Source of the DNA: Kaistella haifensis DSM 19056
GTDB lineage: Bacteria > Bacteroidota > Bacteroidia > Flavobacteriales > Weeksellaceae
NCBI RefSeq assembly: GCF_000735695.2
Contig: NZ_JASZ02000006.1
Span: 58,851 to 122,850 of the forward strand
Reading direction: 5' to 3'
Length of the DNA stretch: 64,000 nucleotides
Translations under genes and position numbers: made by a program
Notes under the pieces: generated by a model
The model's database searches: none
What the model was told of the DNA's origin: nothing
What the model saw: only the letters and a program-made list of their open reading frames with translations
In this document: in pieces, positions 27,029 through 36,089 of the stretch
Layout: each line of letters opens with the position of its first letter
How positions within the stretch are numbered: the stretch's first letter is position 1

Positions 27029-28102
27029 ATGGCACACAACATCAATTTCAACGAGCAAACAGGACGTCATTCATTCTTCAGCGTTCAGCAAAAAGCGTGG
27101 CACGGTTTGGGGCAAATCGTAGAGCAGTACCCAACAAGCGAGGAAGCAATCGTACACGCAGGTTTAGATTACGAGGTTATCAAATCCCCACTGTTTACAC
27201 AGGGCAGAACAATGAACATAGGCGACAGCGGAGAACTAATTGAAGCTAATGACATTTTAGTACCTAACAGTTTCGCAACACTCCGCACAGACACTAATAG
27301 ACCGTTAGGCGTAGTAGGTAAAGACTACCATATCGTACAAAACCGTGAGGCGTTCAATTTCTTTGATGCTATTGTAGGCGGAGGCGATGGGATATTGTAC
27401 GAAACCGCAGGAGCATTGGGCAACGGGGAACGCATTTTTATTACTGCCAAGCTGCCCGACTATATCCGAGTAGGCAAAGGCGACGATGTTACAGAAAAGT
27501 ACATCTTCTTAACCACAAGCCACGACGGTAGCGGAAGTATTACCGCAGCATTTACCCCTATCCGTATCGTATGCCAAAACACCCTTAACGCATCATTGCG
27601 GAGTATGACCAATGTAGTGCGTATCAAACATACGTCAGGAGCAAAACAACGTATCGAGAACGCCCATAAGATTATGGGACTTGCCAATACTTTGAGCAAC
27701 CAATTAGAGGGCATTTTTAACCAGTGGACAAAAGTACGAGTAACAGACCGTGAAGTAAGAAAGTTAATCCAGTTGGCACTATGCCCGAACAAAGAAACGC
27801 TTGACCTGCTGAAAAAAGGTGCGGAAGATGAGGTTTCCACCGTGTTCAGAAACACCGTAGATGATGCCTTTCAGTACGCTATGATAAGCGACACTCAACA
27901 AATGGAAACTACCAAAGGCACATTGTTCGGGGCTTATAATGCCGTTACAGGCTACTTTCAGAATGTACGCAATTATAGGGATAGCGAAGCCAAACTACAA
28001 TCTATTGTAATGGGTGGTACAGCACAGCTAAAGACCCAAAAAGCCTTTGAACTGTGTACAGACTTTGCCTATTCAGGAGCAGAGATTTTAAACTTCAATT
28101 AA
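27029..28102 (+). CDS. DUF932 phage/plasmid-like protein
   Basis: A 357-residue DUF932 protein (TIGR03299-like). The N-terminus SVQQKAWHGLGQIVEQYPTSEEAI and LGVVGKDYHIVQNREAFNFFDAI are diagnostic, as is FTPIRIVCQNTLNASL. The family is abundant on conjugative elements and phages. Its molecular role is unproven; a link to DNA handling or antirestriction has been suggested. It heads a tight run of accessory genes on the plus strand. Confidence 0.88.
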   Translation: MAHNINFNEQTGRHSFFSVQQKAWHGLGQIVEQYPTSEEAIVHAGLDYEVIKSPLFTQGRTMNIGDSGELIEANDILVPNSFATLRTDTNRPLGVVGKDYHIVQNREAFNFFDAIVGGGDGILYETAGALGNGERIFITAKLPDYIRVGKGDDVTEKYIFLTTSHDGSGSITAAFTPIRIVCQNTLNASLRSMTNVVRIKHTSGAKQRIENAHKIMGLANTLSNQLEGIFNQWTKVRVTDREVRKLIQLALCPNKETLDLLKKGAEDEVSTVFRNTVDDAFQYAMISDTQQMETTKGTLFGAYNAVTGYFQNVRNYRDSEAKLQSIVMGGTAQLKTQKAFELCTDFAYSGAEILNFN

Positions 28103-28153
28103 TCATCTAAGGCGACTGCCTGCAAAGGTGGTCGCCTACTAAAAACAAAAGAT

Positions 28154-28561
28154 ATGAAAGCATTAGATAAAATGGATAGCCTCGATAAAGTGGGCTTATT
28201 ATGCAAACTGTTTCCCGCAGAACTGGAGAACCTGCAAAACGCTATAAAAACGCAATGCGACTACTTTTTGCAAAATGAAACCGCCTTTCGTGAGGGTTGG
28301 TATCAAAAGGGATTTTTCACGGCTGAATTTTGGTACAGGCTTGTGCAGAATGCACAAAAAGGAACAGCCCAAAATGAACCTCTTTGGAAACGCCCGAACT
28401 GGTTTACAGACCATTTTTTTGACGGACACAATTCAATTTTCGCTATTCACTGCCTGATTGAATATACAGAGGATGCACAATGCAACCTTCAATTAAAACA
28501 GACGATACACCTGCTTTTCGGGACTGACAAATTTTTACAGATAACCTTAAACGATAAATAA
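28154..28561 (+). CDS. Hypothetical element-borne protein
   Basis: A 135-residue soluble protein with many aromatic residues (WYQKGFFTAEFWYRLV; LWKRPNWFTDHFFDGHN). No signal peptide or membrane helix. It follows the DUF932 gene by 51 bases and precedes the next frame by two bases, so it belongs to the same operon. The His and Asp in DHFFDGHN might bind metal, but this is a guess. No family recognised. Confidence 0.65.
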   Translation: MKALDKMDSLDKVGLLCKLFPAELENLQNAIKTQCDYFLQNETAFREGWYQKGFFTAEFWYRLVQNAQKGTAQNEPLWKRPNWFTDHFFDGHNSIFAIHCLIEYTEDAQCNLQLKQTIHLLFGTDKFLQITLNDK

Positions 28562-28563
28562 TT

Positions 28564-29058
28564 ATGGCTAATTGGTGCAACAATACGGTTGTTTTTGAGG
28601 GAACATCCTAAGCAATCGAACAGATAACACAGCTATTCAAATCAATGGCTGAACAGGAACAGAAAGACGACTGCGGGCAATTACCCGATTTCGTACAGGA
28701 CACTCACGGAGATTATTTCTACAATATCAGTCAGGACAATGAAAGTGCGGGCGTATTCCAGTATGAAACAAAATGGTCGCCAAATACGGAAGCCGTGAAG
28801 CAGATAGCCGAACATTTAAAAGTGGACTTTACACACGAGTATGAGGAATTAGGATGCTTAGTATATGGTCAGGCAATATTTGAAGACGGCATACTAACAA
28901 ACACCTGCTTAGATAGTCAGGACTTTTGCAGCTATGAATTAGACGAGGACACAGACACGTACCATTTTGAGGGCAAGGAGTACGACAGCGAATGGGAAAT
29001 ACTCGACACCCTATTAGAACGTAAAATCGAAAATCAGTTAAACACCACTAAAATTTAG
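28564..29058 (+). pseudogene. Api92-like element protein broken by one in-frame TAA
   Basis: The frame has 164 codons starting MANWCNNTVVFEG, the opening of ferredoxin-fold Api92-like proteins common on conjugative elements. TAA at 28609-28611 (codon 16) interrupts it. The same frame goes on AIEQITQLFKSMAEQEQKD to 29058 without a shift. An internal ATG at 28645 could give a 137-residue N-terminally shortened product. It lies two bases after the upstream gene and five before the next, so the operon is otherwise intact. Confidence 0.72.
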
Positions 29059-29062
29059 AACG

Positions 29063-29500
29063 ATGAAACTATCAGATAAAGCGACAGCACATATTTTGGT
29101 TAAAGCCAATACTAACAGCGAATGGGATAATTGCGGGTTTGCAATTATCCACCTATCCGAAGAATGGAAAAAAGAACAGGAAAAACGGCTTGCACTGGTT
29201 AAGCCGTTAGAGGGCAATTCTTATTTCTGCTCAATGAACTACTATGATACGGCAGTAGATTTTTACAGTACAGGCGAAGACGATAACCCGAACATTGAAG
29301 AAATGCTAAACGGTAAGGAATGGGTATTCGTGGAGCTTGACGAGCAAGAGCAGGAAACGTTTACCGTTCCTGAAAACCGACTGGATTGTTTCAGGCTTGT
29401 ATTGCGGGCAAACGGTACAGGCTACTATACAGCATACGGAAAGCATACGAGCGAAGAATTTTGGACGGAAGAGTTTTCATTAATCAAGTTAATTGCTTAA
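29063..29500 (+). CDS. Hypothetical element-borne protein
   Basis: A 145-residue acidic, soluble protein (KLSDKATAHILVKANTNSEW at the start; EEFWTEEFSLIKLIA at the end). It belongs to the DUF932-led operon. No motif, signal peptide or family was recognised. Confidence 0.65.
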   Translation: MKLSDKATAHILVKANTNSEWDNCGFAIIHLSEEWKKEQEKRLALVKPLEGNSYFCSMNYYDTAVDFYSTGEDDNPNIEEMLNGKEWVFVELDEQEQETFTVPENRLDCFRLVLRANGTGYYTAYGKHTSEEFWTEEFSLIKLIA

Positions 29501-29518
29501 TCAGAAAAATTCAGCACA

Positions 29519-29680
29519 ATGAAAATCAGAGATAAAAACGGAAATTGGATTGAAGTTACTGACCTCAAAAAAGGTATTTGGCAAACTGGGTGGTACAAAG
29601 AATATCAGCATAACCCACCCGTTGAAAGCGATAAGGAAAGACAGGCATATTGGGCAGATATATACACGAGAAATTATTAG
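29519..29680 (+). CDS. Small Trp-rich protein (53 residues)
   Basis: A 53-residue ORF starting MKIRDKNGNWIEVTDLKKG, with four Trp and five Tyr. It follows the previous gene by 18 bases and completes the accessory operon. Good codon pattern and spacing support it; no function is known. Confidence 0.6.
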   Translation: MKIRDKNGNWIEVTDLKKGIWQTGWYKEYQHNPPVESDKERQAYWADIYTRNY

Positions 29681-29727
29681 CTTTAAAAGTAGGGTTAAAT
29701 AACCCGAAAAATTAACAAACCGCCTGA

Positions 29728-29786
29728 CCCGAAAAGTCGGGCGGCAAAAAGACAGATCCTTCCGATGGTCGGAACAGTCTTTTTGC
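29728..29786. terminator. Double hairpin after the accessory operon
   Basis: CCCGA/TCGGG forms a small stem around 29729-29741. A larger perfect 10-base stem GCAAAAAGAC (29744-29753) with GTCTTTTTGC (29777-29786) follows. The rest of 29681-30066 shows no supportable gene. Confidence 0.6.
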
Positions 29787-30066
29787 ATTGAATAGGTGTA
29801 ACCCCTTTGTCAAAATGCAACCGCTCTGCACTTTCCCCATTTTACATTTTATCAAAATAGGTTACGATATTATTGTGTGGGATATTCAGTATCCCATTAT
29901 TTGTTTTGTAATGACTTCTTTTCTTTCCACACAGCGACCAAAGAAAAGAAGCAAAAGAACGTCGCTTGGTTAATTTTGTCTTTTGTTTTTTTTGTAAGCT
30001 ATCAAACAATTTCTAATTGATTAAATTTGAAATTTGTCAACAATTACAAATCGCTAAATCAAAGTA

Positions 30067-31059
30067 ATGATAGAAACTGAAATTTCAATAACAGTAAACA
30101 GAAAGCCTGATATTAATTTAATAGAACAAAAAATTATCGAAAACAAATTTCAATTTCCAATTTACATACGAGAATATGAATTTAGTTATCAAATAAATTT
30201 CACGAGCGATTATGAAGAATGGGAATTGGATACAGCAATTCTCAATAGTTTCCCAGGATATGAATTTACTAAAAACCTTGAAAAAGGGCGAAAAGAAATA
30301 AGAATTCAAATAATGAGATACCAGTCTGAATTATCGACTGATGGTTGGGGAAGACAGATTGAAAATCCATTAAATGAAACGAAATATCTTGTAAAAACCT
30401 CAGCAAGCAAACCTGAAAAATTCAGCCCTAAAATCAAAGTTTTATTTGAAGACAAAGAGGAATATTACTTTATTAATATTGTGGATGGCATTAACAAAAC
30501 CACCGATGAAAAAGGTTTTTTGTTGTTAGATGACTTCAAAACAAAAAATGAGGATGGCAATGCTGAAATTTTAAAAGATAAACTTTACAAATCTCCTCAA
30601 GAGGCTTTCCAATGGGGATTTTACAAAATATCTGATGTTGTAGAAAACGATTTTAACATATATCTTGAAAACAAAAAGAAAGAAATCAGAGAAATTCAAA
30701 AGCTACCTCGAAAAATCATCCGTGATTTTATAAATGCTTGTAATAGCTCCGATGAAAGTAATATTCTGAAACATCTTGACGAACAAATAATTTTTGAGAA
30801 ACGTAAGAATTGGAAAACCATTTTTGAAGTCGAAGGAATTTCAAAATTCAAAGAATACCTTAGTTCTTCCGAACAAGAATTATGCGGCAAGGATTTTAAA
30901 ATTAGGTCATCTTGGAATTTTAATTTGCCCAATGTCACTATTGGTGTAAAATATTTTCCTTCTTCAGTTGACAAAGGAAGTAAGTTCAATCTTAAATATG
31001 AACAAATGACAATTACATTAGATAATAATAAGATTGTCGGTATTATATATGAAATTTAA
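30067..31059 (+). CDS. Unknown AT-rich cargo protein
   Basis: A 330-residue soluble protein, not recognised. It is charged and aromatic-rich, with no signal peptide or membrane helix. The last 110 residues (from RDFINACNSSDESNILKHLDEQI to the end, DNNKIVGIIYEI) have the helix-then-strands pattern of NTF2/SnoaL-like domains, a common inhibitor or toxin-immunity fold; this is a guess from pattern only. Base composition is clearly more AT-rich than the neighbouring element genes, suggesting separately acquired cargo. It sits between the accessory operon and the element's regulatory genes, a usual cargo site. Confidence 0.65.
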   Translation: MIETEISITVNRKPDINLIEQKIIENKFQFPIYIREYEFSYQINFTSDYEEWELDTAILNSFPGYEFTKNLEKGRKEIRIQIMRYQSELSTDGWGRQIENPLNETKYLVKTSASKPEKFSPKIKVLFEDKEEYYFINIVDGINKTTDEKGFLLLDDFKTKNEDGNAEILKDKLYKSPQEAFQWGFYKISDVVENDFNIYLENKKKEIREIQKLPRKIIRDFINACNSSDESNILKHLDEQIIFEKRKNWKTIFEVEGISKFKEYLSSSEQELCGKDFKIRSSWNFNLPNVTIGVKYFPSSVDKGSKFNLKYEQMTITLDNNKIVGIIYEI

Positions 31060-31104
31060 TAAAATTTATCATTGAAATTCGGATACGAAAATGATTGCTA
31101 ATAG

Positions 31105-31494
31105 TTACTTGGTCGCTACTTCAATGGCTTTTCTAAAATCATCTGCATCGCTGCCAATAAGCAGATAACCTGCAAAACCAATCTCTAAAAGAGATTTTAC
31201 TGTTTTTTCTGTATCAATATCGCTATGGGCAATCAGCTTAATGGTTGGATATTGCGTTCTTAATTTTTGAAGCTGCTCAAGCACATTCTTGTTGTAAAAA
31301 TCAAGGTCTATAATACAAACTTTGGGAAGCTCTTTTAATGCTGATAATTGAGATAATCCGTCTTCAATGTTTTCCGAACGAAATAATACTTCAAGCCCTG
31401 AAGCAACGAGGTTATCACAGGTCAAATCCAAAATCGGACTGTTATCATTGATAAAGGCAAGAGTAATTCTTTGTTGTGCTGTACCAGTTTCCAT
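31105..31494 (-). CDS. REC-domain (response-regulator-like) protein
   Basis: A stand-alone receiver domain of 129 residues from ATG 31494 (METGTAQQRITLAFINDN...). It has the acidic N-terminal pocket and a phosphoacceptor Asp in VCIIDLDFYNKN. IKLIAHSD aligns with the beta-4 Thr/Ser region and GFAGYLLIGSD with the beta-5 Lys region, but a clear Lys is missing there (YLLIG), so phosphorylation may be altered. No DNA-binding domain. Similar REC-only genes occur beside excisionase-like genes in Bacteroidota elements. A longer start at 31548 is possible but less likely. Confidence 0.72.
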   Translation of the reverse strand: METGTAQQRITLAFINDNSPILDLTCDNLVASGLEVLFRSENIEDGLSQLSALKELPKVCIIDLDFYNKNVLEQLQKLRTQYPTIKLIAHSDIDTEKTVKSLLEIGFAGYLLIGSDADDFRKAIEVATK

Positions 31495-31583
31495 ATCATA
31501 CCTTTTTTGTGTTGATGTAGCCCCGCACAAAAAAGAAGGCGCAGGCAAACTACACTTACCGACATTGAGGCACTGGTATACCC

Positions 31584-31647
31584 GACAACGAATAAGCGAG
31601 CGCCCACGCCTATGACGTGAGCGTTCCTACTTATCTGTCCCGTTGTC
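31584..31647 (-). other. Structured leader upstream of the REC gene
   Basis: GACAACG (31584-31590) pairs with CGTTGTC (31641-31647), and an inner ATAAG (31592-31596) pairs with CTTAT (31630-31634). A GC-rich centre gives a long imperfect hairpin in the 5' region of the REC gene. It may be a regulatory leader or a leftover recombination site. Confidence 0.4.
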
Positions 31648-31766
31648 TTAAAAATTACCAGTTTTCAATGTGGGACTTAAAGCAAAAACACTTTAAGTAT
31701 TTTCTATATTTTCGATAACAAAGATACTGAACTCTTTCCTTTTTGATAGCATATAATACAAAAAGG

Positions 31767-32066
31767 TTACGGTAAAACTGCTTTATGTGAAATATAATTC
31801 TGTTCCAGTATTGTCAGAATATCGCTTTCCTTGTAAATAATCTTACCGCCTATTTGTATATACGGCAGGATATTATCATCACGATATTGCTGTAAAGTCC
31901 GTTTGCTGATATGGAGCAACTTACACACATCTTCGCCCGAAAGGTATATTTCGCCGTTCATTACAGGGCGGTAGTTTTTCAATATGCTTTCGATACGGTT
32001 TCTTAGTTGCGTTATCATTTCCTGATGGACAATGATTTCTTCATTGTCATTCGTGAATAAATCCAT
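31767..32066 (-). CDS. Helix-turn-helix excisionase-like protein
   Basis: A 99-residue protein with a C-terminal winged HTH_17/MerR-like domain (YLSGEDVCKLLHISKRTLQQYRD, then LPYIQIGGKIIYKESDI). Such pairs in CTnDOT-type elements act as excision or regulatory factors (Xis2c/Xis2d-like). It overlaps the upstream HTH gene by 20 bases, indicating translational coupling. Confidence 0.82.
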   Translation of the reverse strand: MDLFTNDNEEIIVHQEMITQLRNRIESILKNYRPVMNGEIYLSGEDVCKLLHISKRTLQQYRDDNILPYIQIGGKIIYKESDILTILEQNYISHKAVLP

Positions 32067-32358
32067 TTTCGGTAGTATTGTACGGCTGTCCGGCTTCGAG
32101 CAAAGCCTGCACGTCCGAGCGTTTATAATAATTCTTACGGTTTAGTCGGGAATAGGGCAATAAGCCTTTGTCCTTGTAGATCTGCAAAGTCCGTTTGGTT
32201 ATGTTCATCATCAAACATACTTCTTGGTTATCGAGCCACTTCTCTTCTTTGAAAATAGGCGTGTATTTTCTCGTGGCATTTTCGGTCAGTTCCAAAAGTT
32301 CCCGTAGCCCATTATTCATTCCGTCCAATGCGGACTTTTGTATTGCGATAACTTCCAT
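32047..32358 (-). CDS. Helix-turn-helix excisionase-like protein
   Basis: A 103-residue protein, paralogous in layout to the one downstream: a short N-terminal helix region, then LDNQEVCLMMNITKRTLQIYKDKG and LPYSRLNRKNYYKRSDVQ forming the winged HTH. Together with its overlapping partner it probably controls element excision and transfer operon expression. The promoter should lie in 32359-32470. Confidence 0.82.
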   Translation of the reverse strand: MEVIAIQKSALDGMNNGLRELLELTENATRKYTPIFKEEKWLDNQEVCLMMNITKRTLQIYKDKGLLPYSRLNRKNYYKRSDVQALLEAGQPYNTTENGFIHE

Positions 32359-32476
32359 AATCTGCTCATTTTTTCTGTGGAAGTCGAATTTATAAAGGCT
32401 TGTAGTAGTGATAGGGAATGTTGCAGGGTTTGGCTTTGAGAGGTAGTGTTTGGCGGTTTACTTTTGCCATAAACAA

Positions 32477-32509
32477 AAAATCGGATAACCTTTTGGGTTA
32501 TCCGATTTT
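32477..32509 (-). terminator. Terminator of the RloC-like ATPase gene
   Basis: Perfect 14-base stem (32477-32490 with 32496-32509, 5-base loop). On the minus strand it is followed by T residues, just beyond the ATPase stop codon. Confidence 0.85.
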
Positions 32510-32531
32510 ACTACTATTTGGAAATACTTAT

Positions 32532-35123
32532 TTAATTGTATGTCGCTTGGAATGTCCGTAATTTAGTTTTAAAGCCATTTTTCCAATTAGAATAATCTGT
32601 AACATCCTGGTCAATTTCTGTTTTAGTTGGTAATAGCGGAATTGTTGAAGTCCCTCCATCGTGTTCCGTCACGGAATATTTTCCGAATAAATTTAAAAGA
32701 AAGTCAACGTCTGTTTGCTCTGTGACGATATAGCTTGATAAATTACCCTTTTTTAAATGAATGTTTTTAGAAAACCGCTCGTAAGTTTTATTGGATAAAA
32801 CTTCCTCAACAGAGCGTTCCAACAACATCCTAAATCTTTTTCTTGCAGAATCAAGTTTGGTTTCTCGTCCGTGTGCATCAGTTAATGCAAGAGCATCGTG
32901 CTCGGATAATATTCTTCGGATAGAATCAACTCTTTCTTGTACATTTTTAGCTAAATATGGAATTTCATCTGTAACAATACCACTTACCCCATTGTATTTG
33001 TCAATTCCTATTATCGCGCAATCCACTGACGTGATTGCTTTATGTGTATCTATAAGCAGGCGTAAAAATGATAAATCGTGAGTAAATACAACTATCTGTC
33101 GGTTTTGGGAAAGTTGAACAATTTTATCTGAAATTTTATCTCTATAATCCATATCTAATGACGTAACAGGGTCATCAAATATGATTGTGTTCAGACGATT
33201 GTCTATCGTGCATTCAGCTAAAAAATTAGACAAGGCAATAAGTTTTTGCTCACCTTCACTTAGAATTGAATTGATTGAATCATTGATACCGTTCAAACCG
33301 CATTTTTGAAATGTATTTCCTTGACTGGTTCTCGTTTTTGAAATCAAAACTTTACTTGCCAAATCACGATTAAAGAAATTAAGATGTGAAATAAACTCTT
33401 GGTGTTGCAAACTCACAGCTTGATTTTCCATTAACTCGCCAATTTTTCGTGAGATTGCAGTAGTCGTAAGTTGCGATTGACAATGACTTATCCAAGATTT
33501 GTATTTGTATTCATCGAAATATCGAAGAATTGTCGTCTTGTTGTTAAACAAAAATTCTTTAGCAGTTAGCTCACTAAGTTCAGCAACTAAAGCATTTCTA
33601 TTTTGTACAAGTTGAGTGTTTTGTGCAATTTGAGAATCAATGTTCGGAATTATATTTGTTATCTCTGGGGTCAGAGATTGTAAATTGATGTTCAATTCAC
33701 CACCATTTTGTAAAAATGAGATGATTGAATTTCTGAATGTGGAAACAGAATCAGAAAATTGAGTATAGTTCGTTCTGAAATCTGGTATAAACTGTTCTAA
33801 TTCTGTCAGGTTTTCAATAGGCGGGATAACTAATGAATTGTATAAGTTATGTTTTTGTTGGATTGTAAGGTTAATTGCGTTTAATTGCGTTGAAACGTCA
33901 TTCAAAACGAATTGATTGAATGTCGTCAATCTTTGTTGCGCTGCTTCATCAAGTTCCTGTTGGCACAACACGCATTTTTCCAATGAAATTAAAGAGGGAA
34001 AAGTTTGACCGTCTGACAGATTTGAACTATGAGCATAATTTTTTGCTGCTTCCCACAATGTTCGCCAAGGATTTGTACCAAACCCTTCCAACGAGTTTAT
34101 ATTTTGTAGTTCTGTAGTAGCAATTTGATACGCTTCGTTTACGCTTTCAAAAGTGGTTCTGTTTGCCCTTACTTCGTTTATTTTTTGTTCGTTGAATAAC
34201 GATTCTATTTGTTGTAATTGTTGAATATAGTTACTGATTCGACCTTTTTGACTGTTTAAATTCGTAATATTTTGCTGGGGGTTTTGTGCTGTTATTAAGT
34301 TTGTAAGTTCTTGCTTTCTATCAATGTTTGTTTGAGTAAATTGGATATATGAATCAACGTTAGCTCGCTGTAAATTTTCTATCGTTCCATACCATTGTCC
34401 TGTGGAGGATTGAAGTAAATTTTGTGGCAACTCTGGTTTTTGTGTAATGTATGAGGCAACAGACAAACTAAATGCTTGCGAAATACTTCCAAAAGTTGAA
34501 ACCAGCTTTTCTAAAACATCAATTCCAACAGGTTTATATTCTGTAGGATTTTCATTATTGATGTAAATATCTCCACAATCATTGTCAAAAAGAAAAATTG
34601 AATTAAGGATAGGGTTACTCGGACTATTTTCTGTCCAAGAAAAACTAATGTTTGAACCATTGTTTTCTACAACAAAATCAACTTGTTGTTGATTAGAGGA
34701 TGGATTGAAAACATTCTTTTTTAGTGTAACGCTTGGATTTCGGCTCCAACAAAGCTTTCTCAAAATACGTGAGTAGCTTGATTTCCCCGAACCATTTCCG
34801 CCATAAACTACTGTCAAACCCGTATTGGAAAATTGTAAACCTCCTTGATTGTGTAAGGCACAAATATTAATCGGGTTGTTTAGGCTAATTAGTTTGGGAT
34901 AACTTCCAATTGTCGCAGTTGTTGTTGGAATGTGAGTGCTGTCAAGCGGAATAGGGTTTAAAGCTATTGTATTGTCGCCGCATTCTTTTTTCACTAATTG
35001 AACAAGTTCATCAATATCGTTTTGTGTAAGTGTTGTTGATGTAACAAGTCTTCGTAAAGCATCTTGGACAAACGCTTGTCTGCCACCTTGTGACCAGTTT
35101 AAAATATCCTGATATATAGACAT
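32532..35123 (-). CDS. RloC/PrrC-like AAA_13 ATPase with zinc-hook-type CxxC
   Basis: An 863-residue SMC/Rad50-like ATPase. Walker A is GGNGSGKS at 108-115. The ABC signature is ILSEGEQKLIAL (near 618-629) and Walker B is TIIFDDPVTSLD (near 643-655). Between them is a long Gln/Asn-rich helical region with a CxxC (KCVLCQQEL, near 384-388), as in Rad50 zinc hooks. The C-terminal 130 residues contain an Arg-x3-Glu (RSVEE, near 769-773) and a His near 820. RloC anticodon nucleases share this layout: ATPase, zinc hook, C-terminal nuclease with an Arg-Glu-His triad. The nuclease assignment is inference. It is flanked by its own terminator and is more AT-rich than the neighbouring tra genes, so it is likely defence cargo. 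Confidence 0.75.
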   Translation of the reverse strand: MSIYQDILNWSQGGRQAFVQDALRRLVTSTTLTQNDIDELVQLVKKECGDNTIALNPIPLDSTHIPTTTATIGSYPKLISLNNPINICALHNQGGLQFSNTGLTVVYGGNGSGKSSYSRILRKLCWSRNPSVTLKKNVFNPSSNQQQVDFVVENNGSNISFSWTENSPSNPILNSIFLFDNDCGDIYINNENPTEYKPVGIDVLEKLVSTFGSISQAFSLSVASYITQKPELPQNLLQSSTGQWYGTIENLQRANVDSYIQFTQTNIDRKQELTNLITAQNPQQNITNLNSQKGRISNYIQQLQQIESLFNEQKINEVRANRTTFESVNEAYQIATTELQNINSLEGFGTNPWRTLWEAAKNYAHSSNLSDGQTFPSLISLEKCVLCQQELDEAAQQRLTTFNQFVLNDVSTQLNAINLTIQQKHNLYNSLVIPPIENLTELEQFIPDFRTNYTQFSDSVSTFRNSIISFLQNGGELNINLQSLTPEITNIIPNIDSQIAQNTQLVQNRNALVAELSELTAKEFLFNNKTTILRYFDEYKYKSWISHCQSQLTTTAISRKIGELMENQAVSLQHQEFISHLNFFNRDLASKVLISKTRTSQGNTFQKCGLNGINDSINSILSEGEQKLIALSNFLAECTIDNRLNTIIFDDPVTSLDMDYRDKISDKIVQLSQNRQIVVFTHDLSFLRLLIDTHKAITSVDCAIIGIDKYNGVSGIVTDEIPYLAKNVQERVDSIRRILSEHDALALTDAHGRETKLDSARKRFRMLLERSVEEVLSNKTYERFSKNIHLKKGNLSSYIVTEQTDVDFLLNLFGKYSVTEHDGGTSTIPLLPTKTEIDQDVTDYSNWKNGFKTKLRTFQATYN

Positions 35124-35204
35124 TATTTATATATTTAATTTATGTTGCGTCCCATATTACAGATAGTACATTTATTAACCTGCAAAAATAGTTAAATCAC
35201 AAAT

Positions 35205-35498
35205 TTAATTATGCTTTGTTATTGGGCTTGGCTGTTCATTTTTTACTTCCTCTTGTTGTTGTTTTTCCTTTTTCTCACGGGAGTAAACCCACAGCGATAA
35301 CAGCCCGAAAATAATCAGTGCGTAAGCTATCCATTTACCAACCCTTTCAATCAATTTAATGAAAACCGAACTTTCATAAGATGAGAAACCCTCTGCTCCC
35401 ATAGGGCTGCGCCTGTAAAACTTTCTCCGGTTAATCCAGTAACGAAGTCCCAAGCCTGCAACCAAAAATATGATACCTATAACCAATGATGCGACCAT
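35205..35498 (-). CDS. Small membrane protein at the end of the tra operon
   Basis: A 97-residue protein with two membrane helices (about 2-20 and 55-75) and a Lys/Glu/Gln-rich cytoplasmic tail (REKKEKQQQEEVKNEQP). Similar small proteins at this place in Bacteroidota elements are often misnamed as transporter permeases. It lies 130 bases beyond traQ, past a hairpin. Function unknown. Confidence 0.65.
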   Translation of the reverse strand: MVASLVIGIIFLVAGLGLRYWINRRKFYRRSPMGAEGFSSYESSVFIKLIERVGKWIAYALIIFGLLSLWVYSREKKEKQQQEEVKNEQPSPITKHN

Positions 35499-35577
35499 AA
35501 CAAAAACACTTTATTTCCACTGTTTGAATTTACGAAAAATATTTGTTTCACCCTGTAAACGACGTGTACATAATGCG

Positions 35578-35608
35578 AAAACGGCTTACCAATCAGATAA
35601 GCCGTTTT
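35578..35608 (-). terminator. Terminator downstream of traQ
   Basis: AAAACGGCTTA (35578-35588) pairs with TAAGCCGTTTT (35598-35608), just beyond the traQ stop on the minus strand. Confidence 0.7.
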
Positions 35609-35628
35609 TATGAAACGACATACTACTT

Positions 35629-36078
35629 TTAATCGCTACTGTTAAATTGAAAAGTTATCTGCTTTTCATTCCCGAAACTGTCCGAAATCCAAACATCAAA
35701 GGACTGTGATACGGCAGATGTTGAAGTGTAATACAACCTGAACTGCTCCGTTGGTAATTGATACAGGTCATTGGGCTGATACGGCGGTTCATTGTAGTAT
35801 TGCAATGTTCCCTGTCCATCAAACTGGAAGTAACGGAGAAAATATTGCGTGTTGCTGTAATTGCCTGTACGCTGTATGGTAATACGTATTTCTACGGTCT
35901 GTCCGTTGGCAACATCTTTGGGTACTGGCATCACGTTTACCTCGAAAGGAAAATCGTTCTATATTTCAAGTTCATCATCTTTGCTACAAGATACCAAAGA
36001 AACCGAAGCTGTGAGGATTGCCAGCAATACGTATATCGGCAGTAATCCTATTCTGAATTTATTGAATATTGCTATCAT
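35629..36078 (-). pseudogene. traQ: TraQ (DUF3872) broken by an in-frame TAG
   Basis: The minus-strand frame has 149 codons starting MIAIFNKFRIGLLPIYVLLA. It has a lipoprotein-type signal ending SLVSC and SKDDELEI, then TAG at codon 40 (plus-strand 35959-35961). The frame continues NDFPFEVNVMPVPKDVANGQTVEIR and on through the DUF3872 beta-sandwich domain to 35629. A Gln (CAG) is the natural residue there. As written the secreted domain is lost. It follows traO by 11 bases. TraQ is needed for efficient transfer in CTnDOT-type systems, so conjugation would be impaired. Confidence 0.8.
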
Positions 36079-36089
36079 TGTTTTACGTT

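Noticed and set aside
29788..29973. 61-codon open frame after the accessory operon
   Set aside because: No promoter, no family, and it includes a low-complexity end; kept as non-coding.
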